The notes under the pieces: generated by a model
The model's database searches: none
Told to the model about the DNA's origin: nothing
The model's input: the letters and a program-made list of their open reading frames with translations, nothing else
In this document: positions 55,101-64,000 of the stretch, in pieces
Layout: each line of letters begins with the position of its first letter
How positions within the stretch are numbered: position 1 is the first letter of the stretch
Translations under genes and position numbers: made by a program
Assembly: GCA_028274465.1 (NCBI GenBank)
Contig: CM051455.1
Coordinates: 93,256,365-93,320,364 of the forward strand
Source of the DNA: Plantago ovata
Lineage: Eukaryota > Streptophyta > Magnoliopsida > Lamiales > Plantaginaceae
Reading direction: 5' to 3'
Length of the DNA stretch: 64,000 bases

Positions 55101-56404
55101 ATGGCACCGAGATCGAGGAGAGTCGGCTCTAGAAAAAAGGGGAAGGGAGTAGCATCAAGCTCCCAACCATCTCACCATATGTACGAGTTGTCTGCAGCTG
55201 CGGTAGAGGTGCATCAAAGGCTAGAAGTGGAGATGGCCGACGAAGGAAGATCAATCATCCCAGAGAGGAGGATTGACATTCTAGAGTCCGCAGTTGATAA
55301 AGCGGGATATAGGACGCTATCATGATTGGGGTCACAAAGGAATTGGGCATGGTACAGTTCCAACAGGTTCAAAGGTTACGACGAGAGCCTCCTCCAAGAG
55401 TTCTACACTGGATACACAGATCTCGAGGAGAAGAATAGGGTACTAGTCCGAGGCCTGATTATACCGTGGACACCCGAGTACATTTCTTCATTCATCCATT
55501 TTGGGCATCAGGAATTCACAGGGAGCGACCATGCCTACCTGTATTCGAGGGCCTCTAGGGGGATAGGAAGACACATCACAGACGTGATCTGCAACAGGGA
55601 GTACCGATATCCAAAAATCGGGGGAGAACCTACACGGATCAGTCAGAGCGGCCTTAGCATAGAAGCTAAGGTAATGATGAAATTTTGCATCTCCAACTTG
55701 ATCCCTAGGAAGAATGACTCGTGGATTCATCCCTACTACGCCGAGCTCCTCTACTGCCTGATAGACAGACATCAGATCGACATAGGGCACATTATGTATG
55801 AGGAGTACGAGCGCCACTTGGAAAAGAAGAGGAAGCCTTTCATCTTCCCAAGCTTCATCACAGCCTACTGCAAATATCATGGGGTCGATGATATTGAGGG
55901 GGGGATTGCGAGGTCGCTGCCCTTTCACCCTCAACCATTGAGGTGCAGCTCAATAGGTATCAGTTGAAGAACCCCACGGCTGCCGCTGCTGATGTAGAAG
56001 CACCCTTCCATCCGAGTGATTCCGATCGTGAGGATGCTATGGAGGCCGATGTTGGCCAAGCCCCTATCCCAGATATCCCGTTTGTCCATAGAGCACCGCA
56101 TGCAGCGCCTCGAGCACAACAAGGGTCTAGAGGATTTGACTTCTCTGAATTCCGTACCTACCTCGACGGACGTTTCGACAGAATTGATGCCAACAACGCG
56201 GCCATGCGACAGGACCTCGACAGGCACATTGTCCAGCACAACCGCGATTGGGAGATATTCGAGGAGCATCGCCGAGAGGATAGGCAGCAAATGTGGGAGC
56301 AGCAACAGCTCATCCAGCAGCAGCAGGAGGCTCTACGTCAGTCCAATGAGATCATGTCTGACATGTGGAGGGACTTTTATGGGGATTACCATCCCGATGA
56401 TTAG
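55101..56404 (+). pseudogene. aORF of B body 2 (best-preserved copy)
   Basis: ATG 55101, then an in-frame TGA at 55323-55325 shared with body 1. An uninterrupted segment to 55967 has the W..YSSNRFKGYDESLLQEFY and VRGLIIPWTPEYISSFI blocks. A G-run (55898-55904) that is one base short shifts the frame; the natural continuation is 55943-56404, ending DYHPDD at the TAG. The C-terminal 60 residues are Gln/Glu/Arg-rich and probably coiled-coil. It sits where Athila elements carry an env-like gene, but pol is absent upstream. Confidence 0.65.
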
Positions 56405-57963
56405 TCCTTTCACATGACCACTCTCAGCCAACCAGGGCCAAACCGTTCGATAACATCTAGTATCACTTCTTATTACTCATTCTCTTTTGCTAGGGGCTAG
56501 CTTAAGAATCGTAAGGGGGATGAGACGTGAACCGTGATGTTAAGTGTTGTTTGGCTTTGTGTTGATTAGTATCTTGTTCTTTGTTTGCATTTGCATTTGC
56601 ACGTTTACTGCTTTCTTAGATTTTTTAGGTTGCATTCACTACATTCATCCTAGGATAGTCTTGCATGTTTTATATGGAGTTTATTGCCGAATTTTTTGAA
56701 CTTTTTATTGGGTAGATCAACCAACTATGCCATTAATCGTATGCTTCATCTCTATGAATTGTTTGAGGTTTTCTCGCTTGGCTTGTCACATTTATGTATT
56801 GCACTTAGTTAAGCTTGGTGGTCTCAACATCACTTAGTGGTGTTTTCTCTACTGCGGTTCACGAAGGCCTTTATAATAAGATGATGCATGTTAGGGTCTT
56901 ATGGTTGTTTTCCCGAGTAATTATGTACCTAAGAGGCAACAAGTCTTCACCATGCTTTGAGATTGCTAAATGCCTAGGAAGGAGGTAGTGTGAGGTTGTG
57001 TGATCCTTTGTTTATAATCTATTCTTCCGAATAGGTTTGGGGAGGGGGTTACACCATCATTAGACTTGTTTCTGTTTTTCATTTTCGTATCGCGAGTTTA
57101 TTTTTCCTTTTCCGTAAATTTTGTACTCCAACCTATTCTTTCGAATAAGTTTGGGGAAGTCGTGTGAGTCATTTTGTTTCTCTTTTTGTTATGCTACTGC
57201 TGGCTAGAAAAAATCAAAAAAAAGAAAGAAAGAAAAAAATTCCAGAAAAAAGAGAAAAAGAAAAAAAGAAAAGAAAAAGAATCTGGAAAGAAAAAAAAGA
57301 AAAAAAAAAAGAAAAGACCCCAAAAAAGCAAAGAAGGGTCCAAAAAGAAAGCCAAATAGCAGTTTAGCAAAGTGTTGTCTCTCTTTTCCATTTCTTGTAA
57401 TGTTCGTAATCGTGCTGTAATTTTCTATTTTTATCTTTTTTTGTCTTGAGTGTCATCTGTTCTAGACCACCCTCGTCCTGCCATTCAGGAAGTGCCGAAT
57501 AGTTTAAGACTTTACTTGAGAGATGGGTAGAATAGGGGAGTGTTATCTTTTATAGGGAACCCTCCTTCGTTTGATGAGAGCCAGTACTGGTTCGACCTCT
57601 TTGAGGAAAAGTCTTAACATGGTGGAACAGCAGTAAGTCCTCAGTTTCATAGGCACGGGACAACCATTCGTATCTTAGCATGCTTCATTACGTTGTCACT
57701 GACTAGGTCCAGGTAGAGAATGTTACGAGAGACTATCTTTTCTTGACATAAGTGCTTATGTGGATGTGTATAAGTCAATCGAGGTATTCTTCAGCCTATA
57801 TTCATGCTTTGATTTATATGGTTTTTGTTCACATGTTTTTTGGTAGATTCAGTAGATTAGTTCATTTTATTTGGCATGAGACTCCATTTTGTGTCTTGCA
57901 TGTTTTTGCATTAGAGTCTAGCTTAGTTGCTTGAGGACAAGCAAAGGTTCGGTTTGGGGAGTT
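56405..57963 (+). other. 3' non-coding region of B body 2
   Basis: Cleaner copy of 49126-50681. Purine-rich run at about 57207-57350; polypurine tract GGTTTGGGGAGTT directly before LTR 6. Confidence 0.7.
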
Positions 57964-59247
57964 TGATGAATGTGTATTTTACACTTTTATTTGAGTCTTT
58001 TTCATCTATTTTAGCTATCCTCTATGTTAATTTAGCTATATTTTACTGCATTTTATTAGAATAGTGTCACGTTTCCCTTTAGATTTTATTTTAAAGGTTT
58101 TGGTTGAAAATCGAGGATTTCCGGGCAATTATATTGAAGTTGACAAGGAATTGGTGTTCCAGAAGCCTATTTGGAGTATTTGAAGGTTTCCAGATAGGAG
58201 TTGGAGTCTAGGGGTCGAATCTGGAGGTTAGAAGGCCACTAGAAGTCAGAAACCGAGTCCGAAAAGGGGAAGAAATCCAAAAACGCGTCGAAAACGCGGA
58301 ATTCCGCGAGATTTTCTCTGGGGCGAACCGCCCCAGATGTGGCGACCCGGTGTGAGGCGAACCGCTCCACACTATTTCGAGGCCTATATATAGTTGCTCA
58401 GTTTTCTCCGAAAATCATACTTTTCCAGACCTACTTTCTCACCTTTCTCTGTAGTTTTAGGTAGGAACTTCCCAGAGCCTGTTCTGGGGGTTCGTAGCTT
58501 AGGGGACACTTTTTTATAGCAGATTGGAGCTTGTAGGATCGCAATTCTTCGGAGATTGACAACCTTCGATAACATTGTATCTTACAGTTTATTCTACTTA
58601 TTTTAATATATCTTCCAATATGTTTTCTTCTATGATTTCTGTTGATTGCATGCCTATTATGAGTAGCTAAACTTATCGTTGGTGGTAGTATGTGAATTCT
58701 TAGCGAAGGGAAGATAATCATGCTAATGGCTATATCGCGCATTATACTCCGTGTTATTGCTTTATTTCGTTGATCAGGCTCAGCCTAAATTCTCGTATGT
58801 TTTATTGATTATTATGCACAATTGGACCCTCGTCGACCTGTACGCGAGTTTATCTTCGTAGTGTTGAATAATTACGGAACACAATAGGACAATAGTGATT
58901 GACTTGTCAGAATCGTTATCTTCGTAGTGCTTAATAATTGCAACAGGACATTAGATTGATCAAAGATCTCCATGCAAGACCGAGGAATTTATGCATGATT
59001 ATCGACCCGTTATGCTTTGAAGGATCATATTACTACCAATCTCCATTATCTTCTAGAAACCCCTTTGCTATCTGTCTGCTGTTTTATATTCTCTTGTTAA
59101 ATAGATAAAGCTAGTTATAGTCCTGAGAGAACGACACTCGAGTCATTCTACTGCTACACTACGGTTTTCATTGTAGTTGTGGATTGCCTTTGGCTAAATA
59201 ACAAATATTATTTGCTGAACCGGAACCCGACAAATCCGCGTTCATCA
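57964..59247 (+). repeat. LTR 6 (3' LTR of the B insertion)
   Basis: 1284 bp, TGATGAATG to GTTCATCA, followed by ATTCC (59248-59252). That repeats the ATTCC before LTR 2 and so closes the nested insertion. Confidence 0.9.
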
Positions 59248-60801
59248 ATTCCAAGATCTCACGAACAAGTGCCCTCACCATGGTTTTGAGCTTTCTGACC
59301 TAGTCCAACACTTCTACAATGGACTAACCTTCGAGAACCAACAAGTGGTGGATTTTCAATGCCGAGGCAATATTTGGGAGGAAACAGCAGAAGTCGTCTG
59401 GGCGGTTTTCGAAAGGCTTGCTAAGGGTTCGCAAGTTCAAGGATCCAAGAGCGATGGTTAGGAGACGTGGACCTGAGGCTCCACCGGCTCAAGAAGCCCC
59501 TATGTATAGTGGGAATGGGGATCAATTTGAGTGCTTTACCAACGAATTGAAGCAAGTTCTCAAGAGCGCCACTGGAACAACTGTTTCGAACGAAGTATGC
59601 CGAATATGCAAGAACTATGGGCATGGGGCTCATATGTGTAGATCGGAGCTTTCATATGATGATGGCAATTGGGCTCGAGGAGGCGAAGAGGAAGCCTTTG
59701 TTACGGAGTTTGGTACTCAAGAAGTTAGCTACGGACAAGACGGTAGGAATCCTCGAGGTGGATTTTGGAGAAGAGGATTCCGAAACAATCAAGGATATGC
59801 ACCGGCTAGCCAAACTTATGGCCCTAACCAAGACCGTAGTAGGCTAAACTATGGTAATGATCACTGCGAAAACCCCGCTCCGAAAGAGCCACGGAAGTCG
59901 AAGTTGGCTCAACTGATGGAGAACTTGCAAAAGATGGTTGATCACACCCAAAGTTTTCTCAAACGTTATGAAGAAGATTCTGAGAAGAGTAGAGCAAGGC
60001 TTGATAGGTTGGAAGAGAGCACTAGGCTTGCCCATCAAAAGATGCAAGAGTTGATCGACCGAGGAGCAAGTAGGGAACAAGGCAAACTGCCTAGCAACAC
60101 TGAGAAGTCGAATTCCATTACATTGGCTGGTGATCTACCTGACGAAATCACCATCAAAAAGGTTGCTAAGTGCGAGTGTTGCAAGAAGGAAGAACTTCTA
60201 CAGGCTAAGGAAGAAGAGAAGGACCTTGGTTCTGACGAAAGTGATGAGGAGCAAGAGGATCCCGAGCCACTCCCTAAAAGTTTCGATGTTAAGGTAGGGA
60301 TTGGTGAGCTTGAAGATGTCCGTTCCACACTAGACACGGGATCCTACTCAAACATACTCCCTTTAAATGTGTTTGAAAAGAGTAGCCTTGGAAAACTATC
60401 TGAGCATAGGGCTATTGTGCAACTGGCGGATGGATCCTTTATGAGACCCGAAGGCGTTGTGAAAAAATGTGTTGGTCAAGATTGGTGAAGCTTCTGTATA
60501 CACCAATTTTGTAGTTATGCCGGCGTCTGCACCTGGAACGGGGGATGTCATTCTCTTGGGGCGAACGTTCTTGACTAAGCTACGCTCCGTGATGGACATC
60601 TACCAAAGAACTTGCACTATTGACGTAGATGGAAAGGAACACGTGTTGCAAGCCATATCTGATCCACCTGATCCGCCTGATAATTCTTACACTACTCACT
60701 ACTGTGGTCTTGCAGCCTATGTTCTTTCTTATTCACAGGTTCGTGGCATGGAGAGGAGATCAATGAAGGGGAAGCCTAGTACCCGCAAAAAGAAGTGTTA
60801 G
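59248..60801 (+). pseudogene. Gag 3' part and protease of A
   Basis: Continues gag of A from ATTCCAAGATC. One extra A near 59431 and another in the A run near 60462 shift the frame; between them a 340-codon stretch stays open. It has the CCHC knuckle (about 59598-59640), a CX2C pair (KCECCKKEE, about 60170) and the protease Asp-Thr-Gly (about 60333). It stops at TAG 60799-60801. Residues differ from B at many points (for example EVVWAV and APAQEAPMYS), which supports a separate subfamily. Confidence 0.8.
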
Positions 60802-62247
60802 GCGCAAACAGGGGTCGAGTCAAAGACTTTAAACAATGACGCTATCCGGGAGGCAACCCGGAATTTTTATCGCTGGTTATCTCTATACTTATCTTGCTTA
60901 TGATAAACTCGTGAATTTTTTTTGCATTTGCACGTTTACTGCTTTCCTAGGATAGTCTTGCATGTTTTATATGGAGTTTATTGCCGAATTTTTTGAACTT
61001 TTTTATTAGGTAGATCAACTAACTATGCCATTAATCGTATGCTTCATCTCTATGAATTTGTTTGAGGTTTTTCTCGCTTGACTTGTCACATTTATGTATT
61101 GCACTTAGTTAAGCTTGGTAGTCTCGACATCACTTAGTGGTGTTTTCTCTACTGCGGTTCACGAAGGCCTTTATAATAGGATGATGCATGTTAGGGTCTT
61201 ATGGTTGTTTTCCCGAGTAATTATGTACCTAAGAGGCAACAAGTCTTCACCATGCTTTGAGATTGCTAAATGCCTAGGAAGGAGGTAGTGTGAGGTTGTG
61301 TGATCCTTTGTTTATAACCTATTCTTCCGAATAGGTTTGGGGAGGGGGTTACACCATCATTAGACTTGTTTTCGTTTTTCATTTCCGTATCGTGAGTTTG
61401 TTTTTCCTTTTCCGTAAAATTTTGTACTCCAACCTATTCTTTCGAATAGGTTTGGGGAAGTCGTGTGAGTCATTTTGTTTCTCTTTTTGTTATGCTACTG
61501 CTGGCTAAAAGAAATCGAAAAAAAGAGAAGAAAGAAAAAATTCCAGGAAAAAAGAAAAAAAGAAGAAAAAAAAGAAACTGGAAAAAAAGGAAAAGACCCC
61601 AAAAAAGCAAAGAAGGGTTCAAAAAGAAAGCCAAAGAGCAGTTTAGCAAAGTGTTGTGTCTCATTTTCCAATTCTTGTAATGTTCGTAATCGTGTTGTAA
61701 TTTTCTATTTTTTGTCTTTTGTTTTTGAGTGTCATCTGTTCTAGACCACCCTCGTCCTGTCATTCAGGAAGTGGTGAATAGCTTAAGACTTTACTTGAGA
61801 GATGGGTAGAATAGGGGAGTGTTATCTTTTGTAGGGAACCCTCCTTCGTTTGATGAGAGCCAGTACTAGTTCGACCTCTTTGAGGAAAAGTCTTAACATG
61901 GTGGAACAGCAGTCAGTCCTCAGTTTCATAGGCACGGGACAACCATTCATATCTTAACATGCTTCATTACGTCGTCACTAACTAGGTCCAGGTAGAGAAT
62001 GTTACGAGAGACTATCTTGTCTTGACATAAGTGCTTATGTGGGTGTGTATAATAAGTCAATCGAGGTATTCTTCAACCTATATTCATGCTTTGATTTATA
62101 TGGTTTTTGTTCATATGTTTTTTGATAGATTCAGTAGATTAGTTCATTCTATTTGGCATGAGACTCCATTTTGTGTCTTGCATTGTTTTTTGCATTAGAG
62201 TCTAGCTTAGTTGCTTGAGGACAAGCAAAGGTTCGGTTTGGGGAGTT
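60802..62247 (+). other. 3' non-coding region of A, aORF deleted
   Basis: After GGGAGGCAACCCGG the sequence jumps near 60870-60930 from the gag-aORF spacer to the region downstream of the aORF, a loss of about 2.5 kb relative to B. Two perfect hairpins AACCTATTC/GAATAGGTT (61316-61337 and 61431-61452) are each followed by GTTTGGGGA. A purine run (about 61507-61633) and the polypurine tract GGTTTGGGGAG (62235-62245) follow. Confidence 0.75.
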
Positions 62248-63561
62248 TGATGAATGTGTATTTACACTTTCATTTGAGTCTTTTTCACCTATTTTAGCTA
62301 TCCTCTATGTTAATTTAGCTATATTTTAGTGCATTTTATTATAATAGTGTCACGTTTCCCTTTAGATTTTATTTTACAGGTTTTGGTTGAAAAACGAGGA
62401 TTTTCGGGCAATTATATTGAAGTTGACAAAGGATTGGTGTTCCAGAAGCCTATTTGGAGTATCTGAAGGTTTCCGGATAGGATTTGGAGTCTAGGGGTCG
62501 AATCTGGAGGTTAGAAGGCCACTAGAAGTCAGAAACCGAGTCCGAAAAGGGGAAGAAATCCAAAAACGCGTCGAAAATGCGGAATTCCGCGAATATTACT
62601 CCCGGGCGAACCGCCCGGGACGTGGGGCGAATCGCCCCACATCGGGCGAATCGCCCGGTGTGTGGGGCGAATCGCTCCACACTATTTCGAAGTCTATATA
62701 TAGTTGCTCAGTTTTTCTCCGAAATTCATACTTTTCCAGACCTATTCTCTCACCTTTCTCTGTAGTTTTAGGTAGGAACTTCCCAAAGCCTGTTCTGGGA
62801 GTTCGTAGCTTAGGAGATACTTTTTCATAGCAGTTTGGAGCTTGTAGGATCGCAATTCTTCGGAGATTGACAACCTTCGGTAACATTGTATCTTACAGTT
62901 TATTCTACTTATTTTTATATATCTTTCAACATGTTTTCTTCTATGGTTTCTGTTGATTGCATGACAACTATGAGTAGCTAAACTTATCGTTGGTGGTAGT
63001 ATGTAGATTCTTAGCGAATGGTAGATAATCATGCTAATGACTATATCGCGCATTATACTCCGTGTTATTGCTTTATTTCGTTGATCAGGCTCAGCCTATA
63101 TTCTCGTATGTTGTATTGATTATTATGCACAATTGGACCCTCGTCGACCTATGCGCATCTATATCTTCGTAGTGTTGAATAATTACGGAACACAATAGGA
63201 CAATAGTGATTGACTTGTCAGTATCTTTATCTTCGTAGTGCTTAATAATTACAACAGGACATTCGATTGATCAAAGATCTCCATGCAAGACCGAGGAATT
63301 TACGCATGATTATTAACCCGTTATGCTTTGAAGGATCATACTATCACCAATCTCCATTATCTGTTAGAAAAACCTTTGCTTTTACGTGTGCTGTTTTTAT
63401 ATTCTTTAGTTAAATAGATAAAGCTAGTTATAGTCCTTAGAGAACGACACTCGAGGTCATTCTACTACTACACTACGGTTTTCGTTGTAGTTGTGAATTG
63501 CCTTTGGCTAAATAACAAATTTATTTGATCAGCTCGGAGCACGACATCCGCGCGTTCATCA
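62248..63561 (+). repeat. LTR 7 (3' LTR of A)
   Basis: 1314 bp. Four GC palindromes (62600-62685) lie upstream of the TATA box (about 62695-62703). It pairs with LTR 1 by shared variants and by the GTTAT duplication. Confidence 0.9.
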
Positions 63562-64000
63562 GTTATGCGTATTCGTGATGTCATTGATGTAACTAAACCT
63601 CTAAAGCGTGCTCTGAGAGTTAGGGGTGGGAGTGTTGAACCGCTTTTAGTTTCATTTACGTATGAACGTCTCCCCAATTTCTGTTACCGATGTGGTGTTA
63701 TCGGTCACTTATTAAAGGATTGTCGTATTCAATTCGAACTCGAAGCTGCAGGAGGAGATGCTTCTGATCAGTCATGTCCTTGAGGGGATTGGTTACGGGA
63801 AGGTTCAGGTGCCCTGCAAAACAATCGCTATTTTGGGGGAAATACATAGCGTATGCAGAGCGGCCCTATATTTGTTCCTAAAAATTAGCCAGGTTCTGGG
63901 AGCTCAGTTTCCATCCCTAGCGGTTCAGCTATTTCAGGAGATAAGGTTGCTGGAAAAAATCTCGTGAATAGCAGTGTCGGTCAAAGCGATGAACGGCAAG
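63562..64000 (+). pseudogene. DUF4283 gene, 3' half with CCHC zinc knuckle
   Basis: Starts with the second GTTAT (63562-63566) and continues the frame of 36573-37081. It encodes MRIRDVIDVTKPLKR and the knuckle FCYRCGVIGHLLKDC (about 63678-63723), the usual zf-CCHC_4 partner of DUF4283. In-frame stops follow at 63781 (TGA), 63847 (TAG) and 63886 (TAG), but the frame remains readable to the window end. The gene was therefore already decaying or decayed later. Confidence 0.8.

Larger units (their letters stand above)
39143..59247 (+). mobile_element. Nested subfamily-B complex inserted in the gag of A
   Basis: It begins with LTR 2 directly after ATTCC (39138-39142) and ends with LTR 6 directly before ATTCC (59248-59252). 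Inside are LTRs 2, 3 and 4, each followed by leader and 5' gag; then a full gag-protease-aORF body, LTR 5, a 21-bp gag stub, an N gap, a second body and LTR 6. One insertion followed by unequal exchange explains the repeated ATTCC junctions better than several insertions at the same base. Confidence 0.8.
37082..63561 (+). mobile_element. Athila-type non-autonomous LTR element (subfamily A), carrying a nested subfamily-B complex
   Basis: Outer LTRs at 37082-38384 and 62248-63561 with ends TGATGAA/TTCATCA and a 5-bp target duplication GTTAT. The outer LTRs share variants not found in inner LTRs (GCATGACAACTATGAG, TTTATTTGATYAGCTCGG). A's own body is 38385-39142 plus 59248-62247. It holds gag and protease but no RT, RNase H, integrase or aORF; the aORF region is deleted near 60870-60930. 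The tRNA-Asp primer site and Athila-like gag place it in the Athila group. Confidence 0.85.

Overview
The window is plant nuclear DNA, probably from a eudicot, and it is made almost entirely of transposable elements. The evidence is Ty1/copia and Ty3/gypsy retrotransposons with plant-type extra genes, a plant LINE, Stowaway-like MITEs and a primer-binding site complementary to plant tRNA-Asp. A GTGAGACC..TCTCAC-type palindrome near 20250 weakly recalls Caryophyllales genomes; I cannot name the species. I see no intact host gene. Two 100-base N gaps (31392-31491 and 51940-52039) are assembly gaps.

Layout. (1) 1-13094 is a Sirevirus-like Ty1/copia element (copy S1) whose 5' end lies outside the window: decayed gag-protease-integrase-RT-RNase H, a spacer carrying an array of covarying hairpins, a large extra ORF (aORF, 6010-11248) with its own TATA box, a polypurine tract and a 1590-bp 3' LTR. 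S1 sits inside a second, related element (copy S2, 13095-17928). S2 is rearranged and contains an inverted RT fragment. (2) 17929-19177 is a foldback with arms of about 575 bp. (3) 20345-22053 is a 5'-truncated LINE on the minus strand with probable target-site duplications. (4) 23052-31391 is a minus-strand Ty3/gypsy element of the Tat lineage. Its extra gene (25860-27568) runs antisense to pol and has its own TATA box and a probable leader intron. (5) 31492-36572 is AT-rich, with minisatellites, MITEs and a 1-kb inverted duplication. (6) 36573-37081 and 63567-64000 are the two halves of one DUF4283/CCHC gene, probably a LINE ORF1. It was split by a 26.5-kb Athila-type LTR complex flanked by a 5-bp duplication, GTTAT.

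Inside that complex, an outer element (subfamily A: LTRs 37082-38384 and 62248-63561) was invaded in its gag gene by a second element of the same family (subfamily B). The site is marked by the duplicated 5-mer ATTCC. The B part holds a tandem array of LTR + leader + 5' gag units of about 2.0 kb, then two near-identical gag-protease-aORF bodies separated by an LTR and an assembly gap. Neither A nor B has RT, RNase H or integrase, so they look like non-autonomous passengers that would need an autonomous Athila-like partner.

Strongest observations: (a) segments of 72 and 75 bp with full intron signals are present in the S1 aORF and missing, at exactly the same points, from S2; (b) both Sirevirus copies carry hairpins with a constant ACRGGNA-type loop and changing but complementary stems between pol and the aORF; (c) the tandem LTR-gag units imply repeated unequal exchange; (d) GC-rich palindromes sit just upstream of the Athila LTR TATA box, vary in number between LTRs and recur ahead of the aORF leader.
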